Shown: piece after piece, positions 53,129 to 64,000 of the stretch
Layout: each line of letters starts with the position of its first letter
Position numbering within the stretch: position 1 is the first letter of the stretch
NCBI GenBank assembly: GCA_022559985.1
Contig: JAFJTR010000026.1
Location: 124,001 to 188,000, forward strand
DNA length: 64,000 nt
Origin: Parastagonospora avenae f. sp. tritici 18332-5
Taxonomy: Eukaryota > Ascomycota > Dothideomycetes > Pleosporales > Phaeosphaeriaceae
Reading direction: 5' to 3'
The notes under the pieces: model-generated
The model's input: the letters and a program-made list of their open reading frames with translations, nothing else
Database searches by the model: none
Told to the model about the DNA's origin: nothing
Made by a program: the position numbers and the translations under genes

Positions 53129-54847
53129 ATGGCTCCAAAACGTCAGCGAAAAGCGAAGCAGCCGTTCGATCAAGGCATCAACCCATCTTCCCAGAAGCGC
53201 AAGACGCCTCTAAGTAGACAAGATCTCGCCCATTCTACACCTAAGCGTGTCCGCCGCGAAGCGCTACTATCTCCTCCAGCAACAGCTCCGCCGCGCTGTC
53301 GAAGCCCATTGTTCGAGCCTGAGCTACAAGCTACCCAAACCGCTACTTCTGCGCAAGCCTACGATCTCGCTGGTGGCGAGGATGATAATACTGTGGACGA
53401 AGGAGGCAGCGATCCGCTACCTGAGGAGGAGTTGCAGGAGGTGCCTGAGGGCGAGGGCGATCACGAGCGCGTTGGTGTTGAGAGCGAGATTGAGGAGCCA
53501 GCTTACAGACGTCACGTAGGCACTCCGTTGCTGCCTCGATCGTCGCAAGAACCACAGTACTCAGAGCCTACTATCAACGTCAGATGGAGAGCTTGCTTAG
53601 GCGGTGATATGGAGAAACACTCTATACTTGAAGCTGCCGACAGCGAGCACGGCATGAAGCTCTACTCGCTGTACTGGGACACCTTGTGGCAATGGGTAGA
53701 TGGTGTTGTTGCAGATTTGAAGCCGAAGAGAGTAAGGATCTCGACGATTTGCGCTGTTGTTTACCCACCTCGGCAGGCTAAACGCGATCGCTCTATCAAG
53801 CGGTTACGGCGAGAAAGAGATAGTGACTGGGATGCTCTTCGTCGGCTCGTTGAGCAGGTTGATCGGGGCAGTAGCGAGGTAGTAGTCGTCGATTTTGACC
53901 TTATACTTGCTGAAGTTGAGCAACCATCTCTACAACCGACGGCAACAGTAGTCGACGCTGCTCCTCGTCGTCGTACTGCAACAGTCATCCAAGAGGATGG
54001 ACTCGCTGGTGCTATAGCAGCTGAGCAAGCAGGCAGTGGCTACGCTATCGCAATTCGAGATAGATGGCGCTGCATTGATAGGAACTGCGGCAACTTTCCT
54101 TATACCTGTTGGTGGCAATCGTTGCCGCCAGGGCAGCCTATCCGGTCTGAAAACCATTACGAGGTCAACGGTAATATTATTGCCATGTGGGCAAGAGCAA
54201 TCTCGCAACGATTAGCAACGTACGACGAGCTATCTGATGATGTAAGGCTCGCGATTCTCAGAGCAAAGGACCGCCAAGTGCACGAGAAAAATCAGAGGTC
54301 GAGGGCTGGTGGAGGTGGAGAGGATGACATCAAGAGTTTGACGAAGCTGCTCATCGTCGGGCAACTCAACCAGATGAATAAGCAGTCTCTCTAACAGGCA
54401 GATTTGCAGGCACCTACACCGACTAGAGCTAACTCTACGCCCTCTGCTTTATCAGGATAGGTGCCTATCGAGTACGAACACGAGCGTGAGATTATTGAGC
54501 ACACCTTAAACTTCTTTAACTATTTCAAGTTGAAGCACCCTACAAACAACGAGGGCATTAACGAGATGTATACTGCTGTTGTTACTGATGGGGCAATGGA
54601 TATTAATATGCTCATGCAGCCCTCTGACGACAGTCTTAAGTTATGGGTTACGCATTTCGGCATCCCACCAGGATGGTTTTTCACGCTGCAAAACGACGCA
54701 AAGGAGTGGCAGAAAGGCTACTAGGGACTCACAGATCGTAACTAGAGACGAGTACAACGTTGTAAGCAAAGAGAGGAGAAAATCCGGCAGAAACTCACCC
54801 AGGAATCGTTAAGTAGCGTAGTAGAGGATGGGTCAGATAGTGCTTAG
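53129..54847 (+). pseudogene. Unknown accessory ORF with in-frame CAR-to-TAR-type stops
   Basis: The open part (53129-54394, 421 codons, start MAPKRQRKAKQPFD) is basic at the N terminus and acidic in the middle. It then has a zinc-knuckle-like block CIDRNCGNFPYTCWWQS followed by NHYEVNGNIIAMWA and LSDDVRLAILRAKDR. After the TAA at 54392-54394 the same frame continues to TAG at 54458, 54722, 54743 and 54845, with sensible protein between (EYEHEREIIEHTLNFF, NDAKEWQKGY). All five stops could come from CAA or CAG by C-to-T change, as RIP does. Relatives of this type appear in many copies in dothideomycetes from memory, so it is probably tied to a mobile element. No enzyme domain is seen. Confidence 0.5.
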
Positions 54848-55121
54848 AGTTTAGTGGCCTAAGCGTTTCTAGCGAAAGTGGTCAGTGCAGGGCATAGTGT
54901 TGCGAATTTTTAAGCGCTTAAGATTAGGCAAAATAGAAGCCTGTTTGGATAACTGTAAGGTTAACACAACAACGTTATGCAATTATAATATAGCGATCTT
55001 ATAGTATAGATTAATAGGTTTTAAAACAGCTCTTAACTTCTTAGAGTTTTCAAATCGCTTTTGTAGGTTGCGCATTAAGTTAAAGTTGCTTGCCTTCTAC
55101 TACGTTAAAACGTACTCTAGC
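54848..55121. other. AT-rich spacer between the accessory ORF and the transposase
   Basis: No open frame. I looked for terminal inverted repeats of the transposon in this stretch and in 56100-56280 and found no convincing pair. Confidence 0.4.
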
Positions 55122-56099
55122 TTATGGTACTTTCAGCGGATAACTACACTTCCTAAACCAGTCTCTGCAATCAATATTACAGCAAGCTCGCTGTGTTACA
55201 TACTTAAGGAAGAAGCTGAAGTCGTCGAAGATCTCTGCTTGCCTGTAGTTCTTCTTAATCTAGCTTTTTAGCTGCTTAAAGCTCTTCTCGATGGGGTTGT
55301 AGTCTGGCGAGTACGGCGGAAGGTACTCTAGTATTACTCCAGCTCTTTCACAGAGCTTCCGTACACGCTCTGATCGATGGATAGAGGCGTTATCTAGCAC
55401 GATTACTGAGTTTGGAGCTGGGTGAGGATTACAGTAAGGCAGCACCTGGAACTCCAAGAAGCTCTCCAAGATCTCAGAAGTTATTGAGCCTTGGAAAATG
55501 GTGTAGCTTAAGTAGCCATCTACCGTTAAGGCTGGCAGCAGCGACCATCGTTCTGAGCGCCTGAAGCTGTACGATAACTCGACTGGCACGCCAACAGGAG
55601 ACCAGCCATACTTGCGATCGCCTGTACGCTCATTGCAAGCGCTCTTATCTAACGCGACAATCTGATCTGCTGTATAGTGTTGCGCTATCCTAGCAAGATA
55701 GAAGCGGCGGAGTGGCTCGCTCTGCTCTCTTGCTCGCTTTGAAGCAATCTTTCGAGACCATCTTAACTTCTCCAGCTCCCGGTAAACGCTTGAAGCAGTG
55801 ATCGTGATGTCGTACTCATCGTATATAAAGTCTCTCATCTCCTCTAAGTACGCGCTAGGCTTGCCTTTAAGGTATGCCTGGAGGCCTTCGCGCTGAGCTT
55901 GCCGCAGCGTAGATGGGCGCCCAAGTCGAACAGTTCGCGGCGGGTAAGGCGTGCCCCAGTACTCCAAGCTTAGCCTTATCTTCCGTATACATGGACGGCC
56001 AACTCCAGTCGCTCGGTGGACTTCAGTATTGTTTTCGCCAGCGGCAATATGGTCAATGACAGCTTGCAGAAGTACTGGCTGCAATCGGTGACCAGGCAT
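55122..56099 (-). pseudogene. DD34E (Tc1/IS630-type) transposase, interrupted
   Basis: Reads from ATG 56099 (MPGHRLQPVLLQ). An N-terminal helix-turn-helix (about residues 14-50) and a second winged-helix-like part (about 65-118) precede the DDE_3 domain: Asp151 in LDKSACNERTGD, Asp236 in VIVLDNASIHRS and Glu271 in YNPIEKSFKQLK, a D-x34-E spacing. A TAG at 55260-55262 ends the frame after LKS. The same frame then continues as IKKNYRQAEIFDDFSFFLKY for about 45 codons to TAA at 55122, as in full-length relatives, so a TGG was probably lost. The catalytic residues are intact, but the product would lack its C terminus. Confidence 0.82.
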
Positions 56100-56808
56100 C
56101 GCGTAGGAATGTTGTGGCAGCTAGGGAAAACTATAACACTAAAAATTAGCTTGTATAGACGATTGCCGCAAGATTTAGAGCTTCAAATACGTTGTGGCTG
56201 CGAGCAATCGCGGTTGCATTAGAGTGCTAACAAATTACTATGAGAGTTGATGTTCCTGCGCGGCAAGCTAGCCGGATCTAGGTGGAACCAGTATTTCGAA
56301 AATCACCCATAGTACTTCCGAAGCTGCATTTCAGGGCGACAATTAGGTTTCACTGCTACAATAGGCACGACATATCTGGTTTGTACTGGATTTATGTTTT
56401 GATAGCGCGTCCTGTGAAGAAGATGTTCATCACAAGCATGTTCGTTGAATTGTTACGAAGAAACTCTGTGCCGAAGTTAACTCCTGTTGCGTGTGAGGGC
56501 ACGTTCTCGAATAGTAAAGAAATTATTTCTCTTTTTGTAACTATAATGTACAAAATAACTATTTATTAATTAGATAAGATTACTACGGATATTGCAATTC
56601 AATATTACTCTGAACGAGACCATGGTTCGTGGTCCCTCACCCAGACTATGATGAGTCCACTGCTGCGGACTACCGATTGGCTGGGCTGGTTGGACTTGTC
56701 CCTCTTCCCCACCCTAGCTTTGACTCTCCGAAACTTTTCGAGTCTATTCACCTCAACTCTCTTGACGCGCCACCAAATTCTACGCAACTTTCTTGTGTGG
56801 TTTTCAAT
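56100..56808. other. AT-rich stretch and RPC2 promoter
   Basis: 56100-56600 is AT-rich with no supported gene and looks like the edge of the RIP-affected island. From about 56620 the composition returns to normal and the RPC2 promoter follows. No TIR or target duplication could be fixed. Confidence 0.45.
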
Positions 56809-59800
56809 ATGGCGGGCAAGAAGGTACGCTGCTGATTCAAGTTTTGGGTGTCGATTGAAAGCTAACATACGCCCAGGAGCCTACGAAGCCCAAGCCGAAA
56901 GCTCCCCCACGGCGGACGGCGGCGAAAGCGCAAGCCCCTCCACCGCAAGTAGAAAAAGTAGACGATGAGGGCGATGTTATGGAGGTGGACGGTGGCGCAG
57001 TGCAGCCTCCACCTGCAGCAGTAGAGAATGCGCCGGACATGAACCTAGGAGCCTCGACATCCGCCGAACAGACGCGAAAACGAAAAGCGCCACTTACCCA
57101 CGGCACCGACGAATTTGCTGCTCTGCTTGAACCATTCTACTATGGCAAGAGCTTGACCGACCCTATCAATACTGCGCGCGACAAGTGGAACCTATTACCG
57201 GCGTTCCTAAAGACGAAGGGTCTGGTGAAGCAGCATGTTGACTCGTACAATCACTTTGTGGACGTGGAGCTGAAGAAGATTATAAAGGCGAACCGATTTG
57301 TGCGCAGCGATTTCGATCCCAAGTTCTTGCTGGAATACACAGACATCCGCGTCTTGTCGCCGAACAGACAAGAGGAAGATGATCTCGACCACCACCGCAG
57401 TACGGTTACGCCGAACGAATGCCGACTTCGTGATATGACATATGCGGCGCCCATTGTGGTGGATATTGTGTACACAAGAGGTAGCGCAAAGGTCAAGCGG
57501 ACAGGCATCAAGATCGGGAGAATGCCAATCATGCTGAAAAGCAACAAGTGTGTTCTGGCTGCGAAGAACGACCGTGAGATGGCAGTCATGGATGAGTGTC
57601 CGTTGGATCCGGGAGGCTATTTCATCACACGAGGGCAGGAGAAGGTCATCTTGGTCCAAGAGCAACTGAACAAGAATCGTGTCATTGTCGAGAGCGCAAA
57701 GGGTATTATGCAGGCTAGCGTTACGAGTTCTACACACGAAAGGCGAACGAAAACGTATGTCATCCAGAAGAAGGGACTTATGTTCCTGCGACACAACACG
57801 CTGTCAGAGGAAGTCCCGATCGTCTTCGTGCTGAAGGCACTTGGAGTCCATTCGGACAAGGAGATTTTGCTCATGATAGCAGGCACCGATGCCGCATATC
57901 AAGACAGCTTCGCCATCAACTTCGAGGCATGCGCAAGAGAAGGGATCCACACACAGGAAAAAGCCCTGGAATACATTGGACACCGCGTCCGATTAGTGAA
58001 GAAGCCTCTCGGAACCTCACGTATGCGTAATTACCACCTCGAAGCTATCGAATGTCTGGCCAACGTCGTCCTACCGCACGTTCCTGTCGAAGGCACTAAC
58101 TACCGACCGAAGGCTCTCTACGTTGCGTTAATGGCTCGTAGAGTGCTCATGGCGATGCAAGACCCGAAGTTAGTGGACGACCGTGATTATGTCGGAAATA
58201 AGCGTCTTGAGCTGTCCGGTCAAATGTTGTCCCTGCTCTTCGAAGACCACTTCAAGCGCTTCAACCACGACTTCAAGCTGAGCATCGACAAGGTTCTGAA
58301 GAAGCAGAATCGCGCACAGGAGTTTGACGCGTTTTCGCATTTCAGCGTACACAAGAACCACATCACCATGGGCATCGAGCGCGCCATCGCTACTGGAAAC
58401 TGGAGTTTGAAGCGTTTCAAGATGGACCGGGCTGGTGTTACTCACGTTCTGAGCAGACTAAGTTACATTGCGGCGCTTGGTATGATGACAAGAATCAGTT
58501 CACAGTTCGAGAAGACCCGCAAGGTCTCTGGCCCTCGTGCGTTGCAGCCTTCTCAATTTGGTATGTTGTGTACATCCGACACGCCTGAAGGTGAGGCCTG
58601 TGGTTTGGTTAAGAACTTGGCCTTGATGACGCACATTACAACTGAGGACGACGAGGGCCCTGTGCGGAAGATCATCTTCATGCTAGGCGCCGAGGATATC
58701 TGCTCGCAAACAGGAGAAGAGATCCACGGTGAAGGTGCATATAGTGTGTGTCTCAACGGCACGCCGATTGCGATCACAGATACGCCAAAGCGCTTCTTGA
58801 ACAGCTTCCGAAAGCTGCGGCGAATGGGTCGTATTTCGGAATTCACTAGCATTCACATCAACCACGACTTCTGCGAGGTGCATGTCGCCACAGACGAGGG
58901 TCGTATCTGTCGGCCCATGATAGTGGTTGAGAACCAGCGCTCAAAGGTCACAGGCCGGTATCTGAAGGCTCTGCGCAAAGGCACAATGGAGTTTGAAGAC
59001 TTTTTGACAAGGGGGCTTGTCGAATACCTGGATACGAACGAAGAGAACGACACCAATATTGCTCTCAAGGAGACGGACATCAACCAACACACGACTCATC
59101 TCGAGATCGAACCGTTCACTATCCTCGGTGCCGTCGCTGGTCTCATCCCGTACCCACATCACAACCAGTCGCCTCGTAACACGTACCAATGTGCTATGGG
59201 TAAGCAAGCCATCGGCGCCATCGCGTATAACCAATTCAGTCGAATCGACACCATCCTCTACCTCATGGTCTACCCGCAAGAGCCCATGGTCAAAACTCGC
59301 ACCATTGAGCTCACCAAATACGACAAGCTGCCAGCCGGCCAAAATGCCACCGTTGCAGTCATGTCCTACTCCGGCTACGATATCGAGGATGCGCTCATTC
59401 TCAATAAGGCATCCTGCGATCGTGGTTTCGGACGCTGTCAGGTCATGAAGAAGGTCTCGCACCAGCTGAAGTCTTATGCCAACGGCACTTCAGACCGCAT
59501 CAACGCCGGCGCGCTCAAGGTCGACGACCCCACGCACCAAGCCATCGGTCAAGACGGTATCGCCCAAGTTGGAGCACGCATCAACTTTGGCGACGCATTC
59601 CTTCTCAAAGCCATCCCCCAAGACACCGCAGGCCCGCCCTCAACCACCTACAAAGACAAGCCAGAAAAATACAAGCTCCACGACTGCTCCTACATCGACA
59701 AAGTGTGCATCACCGAAAACGAAGCCGGCACAACCCTCATCAAAATCCTCAACCGCCAAACCCGCCGCCCGGAACTCGGCGACAAATTCTCCTCGCGTCA

Positions 59801-60564
59801 CGGCCAAAAGGGCACCACCGGCCTCATCGTCCAGCAAGAAGACATGCCCTTCAACGACCAAGGCATCAACCCCGACATCATCATGAACCCCCACGGCTTC
59901 CCCTCACGCATGACCGTCGGCAAAATGATGGAACTCCTCTCCGGCAAAGCCGGCGTCCTCAACGGCACCCTCGAATACGGCACCGCGTTCGGCGGCTCCC
60001 GCGTCGAGGACATGGCCGACATCCTCGTCTCCAAGGGCTTCAGCTACACGGGCAAAGACTACCTCACCTCGGGAATCACCGGTGAAGCACACCAGTTCTA
60101 CACTTTCTTCGGCCCGATTTATTACCAGAAACTCAAGCACATGGTCCAGGATAAAATGCACGCACGAGCGCGCGGACCACGCGCGATTCTCACGCGCCAG
60201 CCCACGGAGGGAAGGGCGCGTGACGGCGGGTTGAGGCTGGGCGAGATGGAGAGAGATTGTCTGATTGCGTATGGCGCGAGTCAGTTGTTGCTCGAGCGGC
60301 TGATGATCAGCTCTGATGCGCATAATGTGGATGTGTGCGAGAAGTGTGAGTTCTTTTATGCAACCCCCTTTTTCTCGTACTCTTGCTAATATGAAAACAG
60401 GCGGGCAGATGGGATATAGCGGGTACTGCAAGCTGTGCGAGAGTGAGAAGGCGGTAAGAAGGATTACCATGCCGTATGCGGCGAAGCTGCTGATTCAGGA
60501 GCTGGGGAGCATGAATGTCAAAGTCACGATTGGGCTGGCGGATGAGTTTCCCAGGGAGGAGTAG
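56809..60564 (+). CDS. RPC2: DNA-directed RNA polymerase III subunit RPC2
   Basis: Exons 56809-56823 (MAGKK), 56877-60345 and 60401-60564 give 1,215 residues. The whole second-largest-subunit layout is present: protrusion, lobe, fork ([20 protein letters not shown]), external and hybrid-binding parts with [15 protein letters not shown], the [13 protein letters not shown] signature, and the clamp with a CEKC..CKLC zinc site split by the last intron. The Pol III identity rests on the overall pattern (start of domain [21 protein letters not shown] and the C terminus DEFPREE). It makes tRNA, 5S and U6 RNA. The N-terminal 65 residues are a disordered Lys/Pro extension. The island with the transposase ends only a few hundred bp upstream. 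Confidence 0.96.
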
Positions 60565-60716
60565 GGGGGAGTTCATGTGCATCATCAGGCGCGGGTTGGG
60601 ATTTGCATAGCGAGGCGCAAGTGGGTGGAATTTTGTCATTTCATTCGGTACGTACGTGCATGGCCGATTTGATGCCAGCGGGTATCTCATCAATCTACTT
60701 CATGTTCATTCATCCC

Positions 60717-61133
60717 TTATTGCGTAATGCGTCTCCGACTCCACACGCGCAGCCACGACACCAGCTCCCTACTAGGTGTCCCAGGAAAGCGCCAGAAGCG
60801 AGGGCCGAGTGCGAATATCAAGGCCAAGCTATTCGCCGGCTCGAGGTAGCTCGCCACCTGTAACCACAATTCCACAGGCATCCTGTTAGGCGCATCCAAA
60901 CGCCCATTTCGACCCTGTGCCCGCGCCTCGGCTACTATGCGTGTGGTCGTTGTAGGCGAAAGCTCGGGCACTAGGCGCATGCGCAACAGGGTCGGGTAGA
61001 TGACGAGCGCGAGGTTGATAAACTCTTCCATACCGATGTTGTCGTACAGCATCAGTAGGAGCTCGGCGGGGAGGTCGTTGAAGGACGGTCGGTGTGGTGG
61101 AGGTGGCGGCGGTGCGCCAGGTGGTGCCGACAT
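60717..61133 (-). CDS. Small F-box-like protein
   Basis: 138 residues starting MSAPPGAPPPPPPHRPS. A longer in-frame start at 61202 would overlap the preceding gene, so 61133 is chosen. Two F-box-like helices are visible: FNDLPAELLLMLYDNIGMEE (about 17-40) and NRMPVELWLQVASYLEPAN (about 80-100). The protein ends RRRITQ. F-box modules bind Skp1, but no substrate domain is present. Only 31 bp separate its ATG from the stop of the Pga1-like gene upstream on the same strand, unusually close for this window. Confidence 0.55.
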   Translation of the reverse strand: MSAPPGAPPPPPPHRPSFNDLPAELLLMLYDNIGMEEFINLALVIYPTLLRMRLVPELSPTTTTRIVAEARAQGRNGRLDAPNRMPVELWLQVASYLEPANSLALIFALGPRFWRFPGTPSRELVSWLRVWSRRRITQ

Positions 61134-61164
61134 GTCTGATTGTTTATCCTGACGTGACCGTCTC

Positions 61165-61977
61165 TCAGTCTGTGTGTGGCTTTGGTGCTGGCTCGGCGGC
61201 AATGGATAGCAGCCGGCGGTAGATGTAGCCGGAGAGAAACCACGCTCCTATAGCGACTGCGGTGAAGTATATGGCGAACGGTCCTAGTGATTGCGGAAAG
61301 ACGTTCAGCAGGAAACGATCGAGAACTGATTGTGTTAGTGCTTGCGTAGTCTTGCAGAAAGTAAACCTTACTGATATCTACATCGACAGGCTCGGGGTGT
61401 ACCATTAGCGTGCGGTTCGTTGAATAGTAGGATGCTGCAGCCTGGATGCGGAGGAAGAGTAGAGACTGGGCAGCTGTTGGTTCAGCCAACTGGCGAGGCC
61501 GTGCTATCTTGGTGTTCGATTCTTGGAGTCGTTTACTGTACTCAGCGAGCGAGGAGATCAGTTCCGGCGCATCAAACGTTTGTCCAATCGTGTAGGTGTC
61601 CAACCAGAAGTCGGTGGGTTGCTAAGATATGTTAGTGATTGTGATATAGTCGCAAGTGGAAGCAAACACAAGTGCGATTATGGACTCACTGTAGCAGGCC
61701 AGCATATGCGGACCTCGTACCTTCGCCCTGCTTCGAGCTGCAGAAGGTACCAGGACTCGAGGCCGTGGGGGGCCGCCGTGGAGGGAAACAGTACAGGCAG
61801 CTGTGTGGGCAGGATTGTTTGCGTATGCGACAAGACATGCAGGTGAAGGTCTTCTAAGCTGGGGCGGACATTGGGAAGAGTCACGGGACTGGGACCGAGG
61901 AAGATGGTCTTCTCGACGTTGGCCTTCACTGTCACGGCTTGTGTGACTATGCAGAGCAGCCCGGCCAGGACGCGCAT
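61165..61977 (-). CDS. ER membrane protein, Pga1-like (GPI anchor synthesis)
   Basis: Exons 61690-61977, 61372-61621 and 61165-61325 give 232 residues across introns of 68 and 46 nt. It has a signal peptide (MRVLAGLLCIVTQAVTVKA), then a lumenal part (NVEKTIFLGPSPVTLPNVRP; YEVRICWPATQPTDF) and one C-terminal membrane helix (FAIYFTAVAIGAWFLSGYIY). This order fits Pga1, the partner of GPI mannosyltransferase II. The match is by remembered pattern. Another small ER protein of similar layout cannot be excluded. Confidence 0.62.
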
Positions 61978-62331
61978 CTTTGGCGGGGGAGTGAGTGGGA
62001 GACGGGGGAGGTGAACACAAACACTGCTATCATGGTCCCTCACGTGGGCCAGAGTTTTGCCATTGAACGGCTGTGGTGCTGCGTATCACTGCGAGCTGTA
62101 GCATCGCATGTCAAGGCCATTGTTGTGTTTGTGGAGCAACAGGCAGCGGCAATGCAGGTGGAGCTTGGACGAGCACGGACTAGCGCTGTTTACGAACTTC
62201 TCCCGTCAAAGTGTATCCCCGCGACCTACGTTCGCTCTCTACACCACCCGCAGCCTCCCACCACCCAACTGCGGACTCGACTCGACGGATCCATTCAGAT
62301 ACCCAATTAATACCTCCACAATCCCGCAACC
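61978..62331. promoter_or_regulatory. Divergent promoter region of Pga1-like and alpha-tubulin genes
   Basis: 354 bp between two divergent starts. No clear motif could be assigned. Confidence 0.45.
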
Positions 62332-64000
62332 ATGAGAGAAGTCATCTCCCTCAACGGTACGCTACCCCACACGGCCATACGCCAGACCGCCTCTAGCGGG
62401 ACAACCCTGTGATATTTCAATATACTGACATTTACGCGTCTAGTCGGCCAGGCCGGTTGCCAGATCGCAAACTCTTGCTGGGAGGTACGTGTGGGACGAA
62501 AGCATGCTGTCCGCCGCCTTCAACCGCCCAGAACGCGAAGAAGGGGGCGGCAATAGCGGGTGCCTGACCGCCATTGCGCGAATTTGTACTGATACCACCA
62601 CAGCTCTACTGCCTCGAGCACGGCATCCAGCCCGATGGCTACCTCACTGAGGAGCGCAAGGCCAAGGACGACGACCATGGTTTCAGCACTTTCTTCTCCG
62701 AGACTGGTACACCTCTCCAGCTTAGCCGACATCAACACCAGCGCTAACACCCCACAGGCCAGGGCAAGTACGTTCCGCGTACCATCTATGCCGATTTGGA
62801 GCCCAATGTTGTCGACGAGGTCCGCACTGGTCCTTACCGATCCCTCTTCCACCCGGAGCACATGATCACCGGAAAGGAGGATGCGTCGAACAACTACGCC
62901 CGTGGTCACTACACCGTTGGCAAGGAGCTCATTGACCAGGTCCTCGACAAGGTCCGCCGCGTCGCCGACAACTGCTCGGGTCTGCAAGGTTTCCTCGTCT
63001 TCCACTCCTTCGGTGGAGGAACTGGTTCCGGATTCGGTGCCCTGTTGATGGAGCGTCTGTCCGTCGACTACGGCAAGAAGTGCAAGCTCGAGTTCTGTGT
63101 CTACCCTGCGCCGCAGGTCGCCACCTCGGTCGTCGAGCCGTACAACTCCATTCTCACCACACACACCACGCTCGAGCACTCTGACTGCTCCTTCATGGTC
63201 GACAACGAGGCCATCTACGACATTTGCCGCAGGAACCTCGGCATTGAGCGCCCCAACTACGAGAACTTGAACCGTCTCATTGCACAGGGTATGGAAGTCT
63301 CTTGCTGTACGCCACAAACCTTTGCTGACAAACTCTAGTCGTCTCATCCATCACTGCCTCGCTCCGATTCGACGGATCCCTTAACGTCGATCTCAACGAG
63401 TTCCAGACCAACTTGGTCCCCTATCCCCGTATCCACTTCCCTCTCGTCGCCTACGCGCCCGTCATCTCCGCCGCCAAGGCTGCCCACGAGGCCAACTCGG
63501 TCATGGAGATCACCAACGCCTGCTTCGAGCCCAACAACCAGATGGTCAAGTGCGATCCTCGTAACGGAAAGTACATGGCTACCTGCCTGTTGTACCGTGG
63601 TGACGTTGTCCCCAAAGACACCCACGCTGCCATTGCACACCTCAAGACCAAGCGCACCGTGCAGTTCGTCGACTGGTGCCCTACCGGATTCAAGATCGGA
63701 ATCTGCTACCAGCCACCCCAGAACGTCCCCAACGGTGACCTCGCATCCGTCAACCGCGCCGTGTGCATGTTGTCCAACACCACTGCCATTAGTGAGGCCT
63801 GGTCTGCACTGTCGCACAAGTTCGACCTCATGTACTCCAAGCGTGCCTTCGTCCACTGGTACGTCGGTGAGGGTATGGAGGAGGGTGAATTCTCCGAGGC
63901 ACGTGAGGATCTCGCTGCCTTGGAGCGCGACTATGAGGTGCGTATTTCCTGCACGCTTTTTTCTAGACTTTTAGAGATGCTAACTTTTATTTTTAGGAGG
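62332..64000 (+). CDS. tubA: Alpha-tubulin, 5' part (runs off right edge)
   Basis: Exons 62332-62356, 62444-62484, 62604-62706, 62758-63288, 63339-63937 and 63997-64000 onward. Starts MREVISLN, then [20 protein letters not shown], which separates it from beta-tubulin (MREIVHLQ). GGGTGSGFG is the tubulin GTP-binding signature. The acidic residue at GEGMEEGEF that makes alpha-tubulin hydrolyse GTP on the beta partner is present. Early introns are short and phase-shifted, as usual in fungal tubulin genes. It builds microtubules. The C-terminal tail lies outside the window. Confidence 0.97.

Larger units (their letters stand above)
50437..56600. mobile_element. Degenerate accessory island with RIP-like mutations
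   Basis: A block combining a HET pseudogene, a multi-stop accessory ORF and an interrupted transposase, in AT-rich DNA, between the SR-like gene and RPC2. Eight of nine in-frame stops listed here fit TGG or CAR codons changed by C-to-T (or G-to-A) transitions in a CpA/TpG context. Whether it is one element or several overlapping insertions is not clear, because no common ends were found. Confidence 0.5.

Noticed and set aside
54848..56280. Terminal inverted repeats of the transposase element
   Set aside because: AAAAATTAGC-like and GAATTTTTAAGC-like strings occur on both sides but do not pair as inverted repeats.
58941..59462. Minus-strand frames over RPC2
   Set aside because: Shadow of a highly conserved plus-strand gene.
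56809..60564. RPB2 (RNA polymerase II)
   Set aside because: The N-terminal and C-terminal patterns fit RPC2 better; Pol II has a longer N-terminal region and a different end.
62520..63347. 275-codon minus-strand frame
   Set aside because: Antisense of alpha-tubulin.
62332..64000. Beta-tubulin
   Set aside because: The start [15 protein letters not shown] and GEGMEEGEF are alpha-tubulin; beta begins MREIVHLQ.

Overview
The window looks like nuclear DNA of a filamentous ascomycete (Pezizomycotina, by inference most likely a dothideomycete). Genes are well spaced and mostly interrupted by short introns of about 45-95 nt with GT[AG]NGT donors, CTRAY-type branch points and YAG or AAG acceptors. 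There is a fungal P-type H+-ATPase, fungal GH10 and GH16 wall-degrading enzymes, a HET-domain remnant, and an AT-rich patch whose stop codons look like repeat-induced point mutation (RIP). No tRNA, rRNA, CRISPR array or prokaryote-type operon was seen.

Layout. 1-2103 (-): 5' part of an ABCA-type ABC transporter running off the left edge. 3209-5372 (-): a Lec1/DUF3818-type protein. 5994-22593: mostly lineage-restricted hypothetical genes (two BTB-like proteins, two disordered proteins with the same C-terminal tail, several Ser/Arg-rich or acidic disordered proteins, a small two-exon gene) plus one secreted GH16 enzyme. 22711-27473 (-): an eroded hypothetical gene, an F-box protein and a sulfotransferase-like P-loop protein. 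28956-31980: a seven-exon MFS sugar transporter convergent with an alpha/beta hydrolase. 34286-35431: GH10 xylanase. 35601-39466 (-): an intact Cys/His-rich gene and a decayed relative. 40839-45358: plasma-membrane H+-ATPase and an aldo-keto reductase. 45768-50066: spliceosomal SF3B2/Cus1 and an SR-rich protein.

50437-56600 is a degenerate accessory island: a HET-domain pseudogene, an unknown ORF interrupted by CAR-to-TAR stops, and a DD34E transposase cut by a TGG-to-TAG change. It ends about 200-700 bp upstream of RPC2. The right end is housekeeping: RNA polymerase III subunit RPC2, a closely packed F-box-like/Pga1-like pair, and alpha-tubulin, which runs off the right edge.

The genes do not form one pathway. 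The window alternates conserved housekeeping genes with lineage-specific and decaying ones. The strongest signals for follow-up are the RIP-like island, the Cys-rich pair in which a TGA sits at a conserved cysteine, the shared GGFRR tails, and two further genes carrying a single coding-frame lesion. Exon boundaries were read by eye from splice motifs and frame continuity.
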